Positions 31,830 to 40,386 of a stretch of 64,000 nt of DNA are shown piece by piece. The stretch's first letter is position 1. The number at the start of each line of letters is the position of its first letter. Origin of the DNA: an uncultured Olsenella sp. (GTDB taxonomy: Bacteria > Actinomycetota > Coriobacteriia > Coriobacteriales > Atopobiaceae); the NCBI GenBank assembly GCA_900540955.1, contig UQIF01000003.1, positions 1 through 64,000 of the forward strand, given 5' to 3'. A model generated the notes under the pieces. The model saw only the letters and a program-made list of their open reading frames with translations, ran no database searches and had not been told where the DNA came from. The translations under genes were made by a program, and so were the position numbers.

Positions 31830-34136
31830 ATGCCGTACGCGAGCGTCGTGCTCGACATACCCACGCGCGCTCTCGACGGCGCGTTCGACTATGCGGTTCC
31901 CGCCGCGCTCGCGGCCGAGGTCGCCATCGGGGCTACGGTGCTCGTTCCCCTGGGGTCTCGCGAGGTCGTCGGCTACGTCATGGCGACGGCCGACGACGCG
32001 CCGGCCGGCATCGACCCCGCGAAGATCAAGCCCGTCTCCCAGGTCCTGGCCCCGCCCGCCTTCGACGCGGCAGGCGCCGAGGTCGCGCGCTGGATGGCGC
32101 GCGAGTACGCCTGCCCGCTGCCCGACGCCGTGCGCCCCTTCCTCGCCCCCGGCCAGAAGGTCAAGGTGACCCGCGACGCCCCCGGCGAGCCCTGGCGCCT
32201 CGTCTCGGAGTCCACAGGCGCCGTCGACGAGCGCTGGGCCGGGCTCGCCCCCGCCGCGGCCGACTTCGTCCCCGCAAAGAACGCCGCCCGCCAGCGCGCC
32301 GTGCTCGAGGCCCTCGCCGCCGGCCCTCAGCGCGTGGCGGAGCTCTCGGCCACCATCCCCGGGGCCGCCGCCGCCATCACCGCGCTCGCCCGTCGCGGCG
32401 TCGTGCTCGTGGAGCGCCGCCGCCAGGTGCGCGGTTCGGCCGAGGAAACGTCGCTCTCGTCGGCCGCCGCCCCGCGCCCGCAGGCCCTCACCGAGGGCCA
32501 GCGCGCCGCCCTTGCCGCCATCGACGCCGCACGCGAGGCCGGGCGCGGCGACGTCGTGCTCGTCGACGGCGTGACCGGCTCCGGAAAGACCGAGGTCTAC
32601 CTCGACGCTATCGAGCGCTCGCTTGCGGCCGGCCGCGGGGCCCTCGTCCTCGTGCCCGAGATCAGCCTCACCGCGCAGACCGTGGGCCGCTTCCGCAGCC
32701 GCTTCGGCGACGACGTCGCGGTCCTGCACTCGCGCCTCAGTGCCGGCGAGCGCTTCGACCAGTGGGACCTCGTGCGCCAGGGCCAGGCCCGCGTGGTCGT
32801 CGGCGCCCGCTCGGCGCTCTTTGCCCCTCTTGCCGATCCCGGCCTCATCATCATCGACGAGGAGCACGAGGGCTCCTACAAGCAGGACAAGTCCCCGCGC
32901 TACCATGCCCGCGAGGTCGCCGCCCGCATGGCGCGCGAGCGGGGCTGCGCGCTCGTGCTCGGCTCGGCCACCCCCTCGCTCGAGGCGCTCGGCCGCTGCC
33001 GCGCCGGCGCCTGGGGCGGCGTCTCCTGGACCCGTGTGAGCATGCCCGAGCGCCCCGGCGGCGCCCGCCTGCCCAAGGTCCGCGTGGTCGACATGGCCGA
33101 GCAGTTCCGCGGCGGCGGCCGCTCGGTCTTCTCGGCGCCCCTGGCCGAGGCCCTTCGCGGCGTGGCGGAGCGCGGCGAGAAGGCCGTCCTTCTCCTCAAC
33201 CGACGCGGCTTCGCGAACTTCCTCATGTGCCGCGAGTGCGGCTGCGTCCCCGAGTGCCCGCACTGTAGCTGTGCCTTGACCTATCACGAGCGCGGCCACT
33301 ACCTCGCCTGCCACACCTGCGGCCGCACCTGGCCCGTGCGCGCCTACCCAGACCCGTCGACGTCCTGCCCCAACTGCGGCAGCCGCTACCTGGGCGCCTA
33401 CGGCGTGGGCACCCAGCGCGTCGAGGACGAGCTGCGCATGACGCTGCCCGAGGGCGTCGAGGTCATCCGCATGGACGCCGACACCACGCGCGCCAAGGGC
33501 GCCCACCAGAAGCTCCTCGAGCAGTTCGACGCCGCCGACTGCGCGGTGCTCGTGGGCACGCAGATGATCGCCAAGGGCCTCGACTTCCCCGAGGTCACGC
33601 TCGTGGGCGTGATCAACGCCGACACCATGCTCAAGCTGCCCGACTTCCGCGCCGCCGAGAGGACCTACGACCTCCTCGAGCAGGTCGCCGGTCGCGCCGG
33701 GCGCGGCGAGGCCCCCGGCCAGGTCATCGTCCAGACCTACTGGGCGAGCCACCCGGCCATGCGCGCCGTGGAGGCCCACGAGCGCGCGCTCTTCCTCGAG
33801 GCAGAGCTCGCCGAGCGCGAAGAGGCCGGCTACCCGCCCTTCTCGCGTTTGGGCAATGTGGTGCTGTGGGGCAAGTCCGAGGCCGCCTGCCGCTCCGCGA
33901 GCGCGGCGCTCGCCGACGCCGTGCGCGCCCGCGTGGAGGGCCAGGGCGGCTGGGAGGTCCTCGGCCCCACGGACTGCGTCAAGGCCCGCGCCAAGGACTA
34001 CTTCCGCCGCCATGTTATGGTCAAGTCCCCCGTGGACGCCGACCTCGGCGGCGTGCTCGGTGCGGCCGCGGCCTCCCTCGGGCCGCTCAAGGGTATTAAC
34101 ATGTCAGTGGACGTCGACGCCTACGACATGATGTAG
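31830..34136 (+). CDS. priA: Primosomal replication-restart helicase PriA
   Basis: 768 aa. A 3'-to-5' DNA helicase that reloads the replisome at stalled forks. Seen: N-terminal DNA-binding domain (SVVLDIPTRALDGAFDYAVP), Walker A GVTGSGKTEVYLDAI near residue 247, DEEH box near 343, LGSATPSLEALG, the zinc-binding cysteine cluster (about 466-518: CRECGCVPECPHCSC, CHTCGRTWP, CPNCGSRYLG) and motifs V-VI (GTQMIAKGLDFPEV, VAGRAGRG). GGGAGGGGG precedes the start. First gene of a priA-def-fmt-rsmB group, a common bacterial order. Confidence 0.95.
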   Translation: MPYASVVLDIPTRALDGAFDYAVPAALAAEVAIGATVLVPLGSREVVGYVMATADDAPAGIDPAKIKPVSQVLAPPAFDAAGAEVARWMAREYACPLPDAVRPFLAPGQKVKVTRDAPGEPWRLVSESTGAVDERWAGLAPAAADFVPAKNAARQRAVLEALAAGPQRVAELSATIPGAAAAITALARRGVVLVERRRQVRGSAEETSLSSAAAPRPQALTEGQRAALAAIDAAREAGRGDVVLVDGVTGSGKTEVYLDAIERSLAAGRGALVLVPEISLTAQTVGRFRSRFGDDVAVLHSRLSAGERFDQWDLVRQGQARVVVGARSALFAPLADPGLIIIDEEHEGSYKQDKSPRYHAREVAARMARERGCALVLGSATPSLEALGRCRAGAWGGVSWTRVSMPERPGGARLPKVRVVDMAEQFRGGGRSVFSAPLAEALRGVAERGEKAVLLLNRRGFANFLMCRECGCVPECPHCSCALTYHERGHYLACHTCGRTWPVRAYPDPSTSCPNCGSRYLGAYGVGTQRVEDELRMTLPEGVEVIRMDADTTRAKGAHQKLLEQFDAADCAVLVGTQMIAKGLDFPEVTLVGVINADTMLKLPDFRAAERTYDLLEQVAGRAGRGEAPGQVIVQTYWASHPAMRAVEAHERALFLEAELAEREEAGYPPFSRLGNVVLWGKSEAACRSASAALADAVRARVEGQGGWEVLGPTDCVKARAKDYFRRHVMVKSPVDADLGGVLGAAAASLGPLKGINMSVDVDAYDMM

Positions 34137-34232
34137 TGGACGGAGCGGACGCGGCATCAGGCCCCGTCCGCCGCAGCAAGGAAGACCATGGCGCGGGCCC
34201 GCCCGCCGCCATACGCGAAAGGAGAGACCCGC

Positions 34233-34784
34233 ATGGGCCTTATGGACGATATCGTGCTCGCCCCCGACGAGCGCCTCGAGACCGAGTGTGCCCCGATTGA
34301 GAACATCGACCGCGACGTGAAGAAGCTCGCCGACCGCATGCTCAAGACCATGTACGAGGCCGACGGCTGCGGCCTGGCCGCCCCGCAGGTCGGCGTCCTC
34401 AAGCAGATCGTCGTCATCGACTGCGACTACGCGGGCGCAGGTACAAAGAAGAACCCCTACGTCCTCATCAACCCCAAGGTGGTTACGGCCGACGGCGACC
34501 CGCGCGACTTCAAGGAGGGCTGCCTCAGCTTCCCGGGCATCAACGTTACGGTCACGCGCCCCTCGCACGTGGTCGTCCACGCCTACGACCTCAACGGCGA
34601 CCTCATGCAGTACGAGGCAGAGGGAAACTTGATGGCCGTGTGCCTCCAGCACGAGATCGACCACCTGCACGGCAAGACCATGGTCGACCACCTCGCGCCA
34701 ATCAAGCGCGCCGAGGCCATGCGCGAGTACGACGAGGCCATCGCCGCGGGCGCCCGCCCCGGCGAGACCGAGGTCGCTGAGTAG
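34233..34784 (+). CDS. def: Peptide deformylase
   Basis: 183 aa from the ATG at 34233 (AAAGGAGAG upstream); an earlier in-frame ATG at 34188 lacks a site. It removes the formyl group from nascent proteins. Seen: motif 1 GCGLAAPQVG, motif 2 EGCLSFPG and motif 3 HEIDHLHG, which together bind the catalytic metal. It is paired with fmt 10 bp downstream, which adds the formyl group to initiator tRNA. Confidence 0.95.
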   Translation: MGLMDDIVLAPDERLETECAPIENIDRDVKKLADRMLKTMYEADGCGLAAPQVGVLKQIVVIDCDYAGAGTKKNPYVLINPKVVTADGDPRDFKEGCLSFPGINVTVTRPSHVVVHAYDLNGDLMQYEAEGNLMAVCLQHEIDHLHGKTMVDHLAPIKRAEAMREYDEAIAAGARPGETEVAE

Positions 34785-34794
34785 GGAGAAGAGC

Positions 34795-35712
34795 ATGCGC
34801 GTCGTCTTTATGGGAACGCCCGAGTTCGCCGTCCCGTCGCTTACCGCGCTGGCCGAGGCCGGCCACGAGATCCCGCTCGTCTTCACGCGCCCGGACGCCG
34901 TCCGCGGCCGCGGAAAGAAGCTCGTCCCCTCGCCCGTCAAGCAGAAGGCCGCGGAGCTCGGCATCCCCGTCTTCGAGACCTCGCGCATGACGGCGGAGGC
35001 CAAGGAGGCCCTGCGTGCGGCCGCCCCCGACGTGATCTGCGTCGTGGCCTACGGCTGCATCCTGCCTGACGACGTGCTCGAGGCGGCGCCGCTGGGCGCC
35101 GTGAACGTGCACGCGTCGCTGCTCCCGCGCTGGCGCGGCGCGGCCCCGATCCAGCGCTCGATCCTGGCCGGCGAGGTGCAGACGGGCGTATCCATCATGC
35201 GCGTTGCCCACGAGCTCGACGCCGGCGCCTGGTGCGCCCAGGCGCACGTCGAGATCGGCGAGAAGGGCTGCGAGCAGGTGACCTCCGAGCTCGCCGAGGC
35301 GGGCGCCGCGGCCCTCGTGGAGTCGCTGCCGCGCCTGGCCGACGGCACCGTCGAGTGGCACGAGCAGGACGAGGCCGGCGTCACCTTCGCGGCCAAGGTC
35401 CGCAAGGACGAGATGCGCCTCGACCCGGCAGACGCCGTCGCCGTCAACGCCCGACGCGTGCAGGCCTCCGGTGACACGGCGCCCGCCCGCGCGAGCGTGG
35501 CCGGCAAGGGCGTGCGCGTCATGTCCGCCTGCGTCGCGGAGGGTCAGGCGCTCGCGCCCGGCCAGGTCGCCGCCCAAAAGAAGCGTGTGCTTCTGGGCTG
35601 CGCCGACGGCGCGCTCGAGGTGCTTTCCGTCAAGCCCGACGGAAAGAAAGAGATGCCCGCCGCGTCCTGGGCCGCCGGCCTTCGCGGCGACCTTACCTGG
35701 GAGCGTATCTAG
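34795..35712 (+). CDS. fmt: Methionyl-tRNA formyltransferase
   Basis: 305 aa. It formylates Met-tRNA for translation start. Seen: MGTPEFAVPSLTALAEAG, the loop that contacts tRNA (RPDAVRGRGKKLVPSPVK), the catalytic block VNVHASLLPRWRGAAPIQRS, and SIMRVAHELDAG; the C-terminal domain is present. Its stop overlaps the rsmB GTG by one base, so the two are translationally coupled. Confidence 0.95.
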   Translation: MRVVFMGTPEFAVPSLTALAEAGHEIPLVFTRPDAVRGRGKKLVPSPVKQKAAELGIPVFETSRMTAEAKEALRAAAPDVICVVAYGCILPDDVLEAAPLGAVNVHASLLPRWRGAAPIQRSILAGEVQTGVSIMRVAHELDAGAWCAQAHVEIGEKGCEQVTSELAEAGAAALVESLPRLADGTVEWHEQDEAGVTFAAKVRKDEMRLDPADAVAVNARRVQASGDTAPARASVAGKGVRVMSACVAEGQALAPGQVAAQKKRVLLGCADGALEVLSVKPDGKKEMPAASWAAGLRGDLTWERI

Positions 35713-37070
35713 TGCCCGGCAAGAAGCCCAACAACGGGTCCCATCGCCAGCCCGGCCAGAAGCCCGCCGTGCCCGCGTCCAAGCTCGCGCCTGCCCGTCG
35801 AGCGGCCCTGAGGCTCTTCTCCGAGTGCCGCCGCCGTGAGGCCCGCGCCCGCGACCTTCTGCGCGAGGCGCCCGCGATGGCGGAGCTCGACCCGCGCGAC
35901 CGCGCGCTCGCCACCCGCCTCGTATTGGGCACCATCGCCGCCCGCGGCGAGGTCGACCGCGTGGTCACGAGCCATCTGCGCGCCCGCTCGGCGCTCGAGC
36001 CGCTCGTTCGCGACGCCCTGCGCATCGCCGCCTTCGAGATCCTCTACCTGGACACACCGACGCAGGTCGCCGTGAGCCAGGGCGTCGAGCTCGTGCGGTG
36101 CGCGAGCCGCCGCGCCGCGGGTCTCGGCAACGCCGTCCTGCGCCGCGTGGCAGACGAGGACGCGCCCGCCCTCGAAGCCGCCCGCGCCCGCGTGGGGGCC
36201 GGCGACTTCACGGCCGCTGACCTGCAGCGCATAGGCGGCCTGCCCGAGTGGCTCGCCGAGCGCGCCATGGCCGACCTGGGGCCCGAGGTGGCGGCCGCCT
36301 ACGCCGCGGGCGCCCTTGAGCCCGCCTGCGCGAGCGTGGCCGCGAACACCGCCAAGCACGGCTTCGACGAGTGCCGCGCGCTTCTTGCCGAGGCCGGCTG
36401 CGAGCCCGAGCCCGGTCCCGTGGCCGGGTCGTTTATCCTCGGCAGACCCTCGGCGCTCGCGCCGTCAGGGCTTGTGGGATCATGCGACGTGCTTCCCTGT
36501 GACCTCGCGGCGCAAGATGTCGTGGCGTCGCTCGGCGTCCGGGCGGGGGAGCGCGTGCTCGAGGTCGGACAGGGGCGGGGCACGAAGTCCGTCCTCATGG
36601 CCGCCGCCGGCGCGCGCCTGACCTCTGTCGAGGTGGACGCAAAGAAGTGCGCCCTCGCCGCCGCGCGCATGGAGGCGGCCGGCGTGGACGGTCGGGTGGA
36701 GTGCGTCTGCGACGACGGCCGCGAGCTCGCGCGCGTGGACGGCGCCTTCGGCCTCGTGTTCGTCGACGCGCCGTGCTCCGGCGCGGGCACGCTCTCGCGC
36801 CACCCCGAGATCGCCTGGTCGCTCAAGGAGGATGACCTCGCGGGCCTCGCTGAGCTCCAGCTCCAGATCCTTCGCCGCGCCGCGACCTGCGTGGCCGACG
36901 GAGGGCGCCTCGCGTACTCCACCTGCTCGATCATCCGCCAGGAGGACGAGGACGTGGTCGACGCCTTCCTCGCGAGCCCCGAGGGCGCGCGCTTCTGCCT
37001 CGTCTCCGCCCGCCGCACCGATATCTCTCACACGGACACGCACTTCTTGGCGCTGCTCGAGCGGGCGTAA
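35712..37070 (+). CDS. rsmB: 16S rRNA (cytosine-967-C5)-methyltransferase RsmB
   Basis: 452 aa, GTG start overlapping the fmt stop. Seen: a basic N-terminal extension of about 30 residues, a NusB-like RNA-binding domain (about 28-165), then a Rossmann methyltransferase with VLEVGQGRGTKSVLMAA for SAM, the catalytic VDAPCSGAGTLSRHPEI and the second cysteine in AYSTCSIIRQED. The GQGRGTKS variant of the usual PGGK(T) motif is normal for some actinobacteria. Confidence 0.93.
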   Translation: MPGKKPNNGSHRQPGQKPAVPASKLAPARRAALRLFSECRRREARARDLLREAPAMAELDPRDRALATRLVLGTIAARGEVDRVVTSHLRARSALEPLVRDALRIAAFEILYLDTPTQVAVSQGVELVRCASRRAAGLGNAVLRRVADEDAPALEAARARVGAGDFTAADLQRIGGLPEWLAERAMADLGPEVAAAYAAGALEPACASVAANTAKHGFDECRALLAEAGCEPEPGPVAGSFILGRPSALAPSGLVGSCDVLPCDLAAQDVVASLGVRAGERVLEVGQGRGTKSVLMAAAGARLTSVEVDAKKCALAAARMEAAGVDGRVECVCDDGRELARVDGAFGLVFVDAPCSGAGTLSRHPEIAWSLKEDDLAGLAELQLQILRRAATCVADGGRLAYSTCSIIRQEDEDVVDAFLASPEGARFCLVSARRTDISHTDTHFLALLERA

Positions 37071-37220
37071 GGATGGACATAGGCGCCGCCGATGCCTCAG
37101 ACACGCGGTCCCGCATGCGTAACCAATAGGCTTTATCTGCGGATTGCCCGTTGGCCCGACGGCACAAGCGCCGACGGGCTAACATATAACAGTTATCCCG
37201 CAATCGAAAGGCCTCTCCGC

Positions 37221-37631
37221 ATGCGCAAGCTCATCGAGCAGTTCCTCAAGTTCGGCGTCGTCGGCGTCATTGCTTTTGCGATTGACTACGGCGTCCTCAT
37301 GCTTCTCTCGCAGGGGCTAGGCTGGGACCCGGTGGTTTCTGCCGCAATATCGTTCCTGGTCAGTCTCGTGTTCAACTACCTCGCGTCAATGAAGTACGTC
37401 TTTGCACGCCGCGATGACATGAGCCGTAAGCGCGAGTTTGTCACGTTTTGTGCTCTTTCGGCGGTCGGTCTCGGAATCAACGAGCTGATCATTGCCGGCG
37501 GCACGGCGCTTCTTGGGACAAGCGCGCTTGCCGTTACCGGTTCAAAGATTGTTGCGACCGCAGTCGTCATGGTTTGGAACTTCGTCAGTCGTAAAAAATG
37601 GCTAGAGGCTAAGGTTCCTGAAGTTGATTAG
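37221..37631 (+). CDS. GtrA-family membrane protein
   Basis: 136 aa from the ATG at 37221 (GAAAGG upstream); the frame opens earlier at 37092 without a site. Four membrane segments and the family signature FLKFGVVGVIAFAIDYGVLM. GtrA proteins are thought to flip or help transfer polyprenyl-linked sugars, often with an ArnC/GtrB-type transferase such as the one at 44225. Base composition is clearly lower in GC than rsmB just upstream, and it begins the surface-glycan region. Confidence 0.88.
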   Translation: MRKLIEQFLKFGVVGVIAFAIDYGVLMLLSQGLGWDPVVSAAISFLVSLVFNYLASMKYVFARRDDMSRKREFVTFCALSAVGLGINELIIAGGTALLGTSALAVTGSKIVATAVVMVWNFVSRKKWLEAKVPEVD

Positions 37632-37695
37632 ATTTTGGCCAACTGCCGCCCAGTCAGTTTCGTACACGCAACTAGATTAAAAAAAGGATTTACTC

Positions 37696-38226
37696 ATGGA
37701 AGAAGAGAAAAGCTTTGATCTTGCCATCAATCTCGACGACCTCAAGCTGATTGACACGTTCTTCCATGTCAATCAGCCTAAGTCGACCAATCTTCAGAGT
37801 AAGCTTGCGGTCTCGGTGCCACGACGCCAGCGCGAGCAAGACGATGTCAACGGCCGTCATCGTCTTCACGCGCTCGTGAGCGTTCAGTTCCTTCTTTTTA
37901 ACGACGCTGCGCCGGAGGAACTCACTCCCGACAACGTTGCCGAAGCCGTTATTTCATTCGGCGCTGCGATGGACATTACGGTTAGCTGCGCTTATATGGG
38001 TAAGGCAATCCCCGGAGCCAAGCATTCGACGGCTTCGAAGCAGGACATTGAGCTCGCGCGCAACAAACGCATGGAGGACAACATGCTGCTCGAAGCGTTG
38101 CGTTGCGGCTATGCTTTTGCCTCGTCGCGCATGCTTGAGGTGTCGAGCCTTTCGCCCCTCGGCGCGATTCCGATGCCTCTTGTCGATGCGGATGCATTGC
38201 TCAGGGATATCGACCAGAATCAGTAG
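37696..38226 (+). CDS. Hypothetical protein, weak SecB-like features
   Basis: 176 aa, AAAAAAGGA upstream of the ATG. No signal peptide or membrane segment. The C-terminal end SSLSPLGAIPMPLVDADALL recalls the last helix region of SecB chaperones (a Leu/Pro-rich stretch followed by a DALF-like end), and the length is close to SecB. The rest is not convincing, so this is only a hint. Lower GC than its neighbours. It sits between gtrA and rmlA. A chaperone for an exported or toxic partner is one possibility. Confidence 0.6.
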   Translation: MEEEKSFDLAINLDDLKLIDTFFHVNQPKSTNLQSKLAVSVPRRQREQDDVNGRHRLHALVSVQFLLFNDAAPEELTPDNVAEAVISFGAAMDITVSCAYMGKAIPGAKHSTASKQDIELARNKRMEDNMLLEALRCGYAFASSRMLEVSSLSPLGAIPMPLVDADALLRDIDQNQ

Positions 38227-38259
38227 GAAGTACGCCAGGGACCCGAAGGAAGGCCGATT

Positions 38260-39165
38260 ATGAAAGGCATCATCCTCGCCGGAGGATCCGGCACTCGCCT
38301 CTACCCGCTCACCCGCGTGACGAGCAAGCAGCTGCTGCCCGTCTACGACAAGCCGATGATCTACTACCCGCTCTCCACCCTCATGCTGGCGGGCATCCGC
38401 GACATCCTGGTCATCTCCACCCCGCATGACCTGCCCAACTTCCAGCGCCTGCTGGGCGACGGCTCCGACTACGGCGTGAGCCTCGCCTACGCCGAGCAGC
38501 CCGTCCCCAACGGCCTCGCCCAGGCCTTCGTCATCGGCGCCGAGTTCGCCGGCGGCGAGCCCTGCGCGCTCGTCCTGGGGGACAACATCTTCTACGGCAA
38601 CGGCCTCTCGCGCCGTCTGCGCCGCGCCGTCGCGCGCGCCGAGGCGGGGGAGGGCGCGACGGTATTCGGCTACCGCGTCGACGACCCCGAGCGCTTCGGT
38701 GTCGTCGAGTTCGACGCCGACTACAACGCTGTCTCCATCGAGGAGAAGCCCGCCTGCCCGAAGTCCAACTACGCCGTCACCGGCCTGTACTTCTACCCGG
38801 GCGACGTCTGCGGGCGCGCGGCCAAGGTCGAGCCCTCCGCCCGCGGCGAGTACGAGATCACCGACCTCAACCGCATGTACCTCGAGAGCGGCGAGCTCTC
38901 GGTCGAGACCCTCGGCCGCGGCTACGCCTGGCTCGACACCGGCACGATGGAGTCGCTCTTCGAGGCCTCCGAGTTCGTCCGCACGGTCGAGCGCGCCCAG
39001 GACCTCCCCGTGAGCGTCCCGGAGGAGATCGCCTACGAGAACGGCTGGGTCGACCGCGAGACCCTGCTCGCCTGCGCCGAGCGCTACGGCAAGTCCGACT
39101 ACGGTAAGCACCTTCGTATCGTAGCGGAGGGCGGAATAGTTCCAAGTAGTAAGGATGAGCTGTAG
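38260..39165 (+). CDS. rmlA: Glucose-1-phosphate thymidylyltransferase RmlA
   Basis: 301 aa. It makes dTDP-glucose, the first step of the dTDP-L-rhamnose pathway. Seen: KGIILAGGSGTRLYPLTRVT, KQLLPVYDKPMIYYPLSTLM, AEQPVPNGLAQAF, LVLGDNIFYG, VEFDADYNAVSIEEKP and the closing RGYAWLDTGTMESL. GAAGGAAGG precedes the start. The later pathway genes are 17 kb downstream (rmlB, rmlCD). It is GC-rich like them and unlike the genes in between. Confidence 0.95.
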   Translation: MKGIILAGGSGTRLYPLTRVTSKQLLPVYDKPMIYYPLSTLMLAGIRDILVISTPHDLPNFQRLLGDGSDYGVSLAYAEQPVPNGLAQAFVIGAEFAGGEPCALVLGDNIFYGNGLSRRLRRAVARAEAGEGATVFGYRVDDPERFGVVEFDADYNAVSIEEKPACPKSNYAVTGLYFYPGDVCGRAAKVEPSARGEYEITDLNRMYLESGELSVETLGRGYAWLDTGTMESLFEASEFVRTVERAQDLPVSVPEEIAYENGWVDRETLLACAERYGKSDYGKHLRIVAEGGIVPSSKDEL

Positions 39166-39265
39166 TCATCGTTGTTTTACCAGGGCGTATTCATTTTTAA
39201 ACGGTGTCTTGTGGAACGGCCTTTATCTGCTCGCTGACACTGGGTCGACGGCTTTGGGAGTAGTC

Positions 39266-40375
39266 ATGGAAAAGAAAAAATCGCTGATCAGTGCGATTCG
39301 ATCGATGTTCAAGAGGACAACCACCACTGCTGCGGCGGTCGGCGTTTCATGTGCTCTCGCCGCCTGCTCGCAGGCGGGGCCTACGGGAGGCCCCTCGTCC
39401 GATCCTGCGCCCGACTCGTCTTCAGTACCCGCAGCCTCTTCTTTCCGTGTTTCCTCTGTTGTCGTCTCATATGAGACCGGGGGCCAAAAGACTGGAGAGT
39501 CCACCTATTCGTTCAAGCGCGACGAGTCGGGCAATATCGTTAGTGTCGAGCTTAGTGGACCGACAGCCGGAAGCTGCGAGTACCAAGTGGACGAAAGCGG
39601 CCGCGTTGTGTCTTCTATCGTCAAGCGCCAGGGGTGCGACGACGATAACGTGACTTATACGTATGACGCCTCTGGGCGCCTCGTCAAAGAGGTCCACGAT
39701 ACTGTTTCTACCTATGTGATCAACTACGAGTACGATGAACAGGGTCGTTTGGCCCGCAAGTCTTGCAACAATCAAGATGGTCCGTACGACAGTGAGTACT
39801 CCTATGACGACCAGGGCCGTTTGATTTCCGAAAAGACCACGACCGTTGCTCCCTCCTCCACGCTTACCGAGTATACCTACGACGTAGACGGCAACGTGAT
39901 TTCGGCGCATACCACCTATACAAACTTCGACGGGAGTATGAGCGATGCCGGCTCCGTCATCTATTCCTATGAGAACGGGAAACTCATTTCCGTCTCTTAC
40001 GACAGTGCGCAAGGAATGGTTCCGATCACGTACAAGTACGGTGATGACGGGAACCTTCTTGTGGCGGCCGCTGGAGAAGAGATGGGGAATTACGACGCTG
40101 CTGATTTCACTTATGACGAAAATGGCCTGCTCATCGATGTTGAGGAGAATCTCAAGTTCGAGGGTTCTTCAGACGTCAGGGTGGTGAGAACTTCAATAAC
40201 CTACGAAAAGGTTTCCGTTGCTGAGGACGCCGACGTGAACGATATCTCTGTGGATGTCTATCGCGGGCCGCAGCGGGCTATGGATGTTATCGACATGGTT
40301 ACGATGACGCAGCACGTCCAGGGTGCGATTGACCCCACGCCCTTTGCCTCTGAGTCATCTTTCATCCTTAAATAG
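39266..40375 (+). CDS. Secreted lipoprotein with RHS/YD-type repeats
   Basis: 369 aa from the ATG at 39266 (GGGAG upstream); an open frame back to 39155 would hide the signal. Seen: lipoprotein signal peptide with lipobox ALAAC (Cys at about 34), a Pro/Ser/Asp linker, then eight or so YD-like repeats (for example YTYDASGRLVKE, YEYDEQGRLARK, YSYDDQGRLISE, YTYDVDGNVISA) that form beta-sheet shells in larger RHS proteins. Too short to be a toxin-containing RHS; a carbohydrate- or wall-binding surface protein is more likely. It precedes the GH25 gene by 11 bp. Confidence 0.8.
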   Translation: MEKKKSLISAIRSMFKRTTTTAAAVGVSCALAACSQAGPTGGPSSDPAPDSSSVPAASSFRVSSVVVSYETGGQKTGESTYSFKRDESGNIVSVELSGPTAGSCEYQVDESGRVVSSIVKRQGCDDDNVTYTYDASGRLVKEVHDTVSTYVINYEYDEQGRLARKSCNNQDGPYDSEYSYDDQGRLISEKTTTVAPSSTLTEYTYDVDGNVISAHTTYTNFDGSMSDAGSVIYSYENGKLISVSYDSAQGMVPITYKYGDDGNLLVAAAGEEMGNYDAADFTYDENGLLIDVEENLKFEGSSDVRVVRTSITYEKVSVAEDADVNDISVDVYRGPQRAMDVIDMVTMTQHVQGAIDPTPFASESSFILK

Positions 40376-40386
40376 AGAGGTCACCG

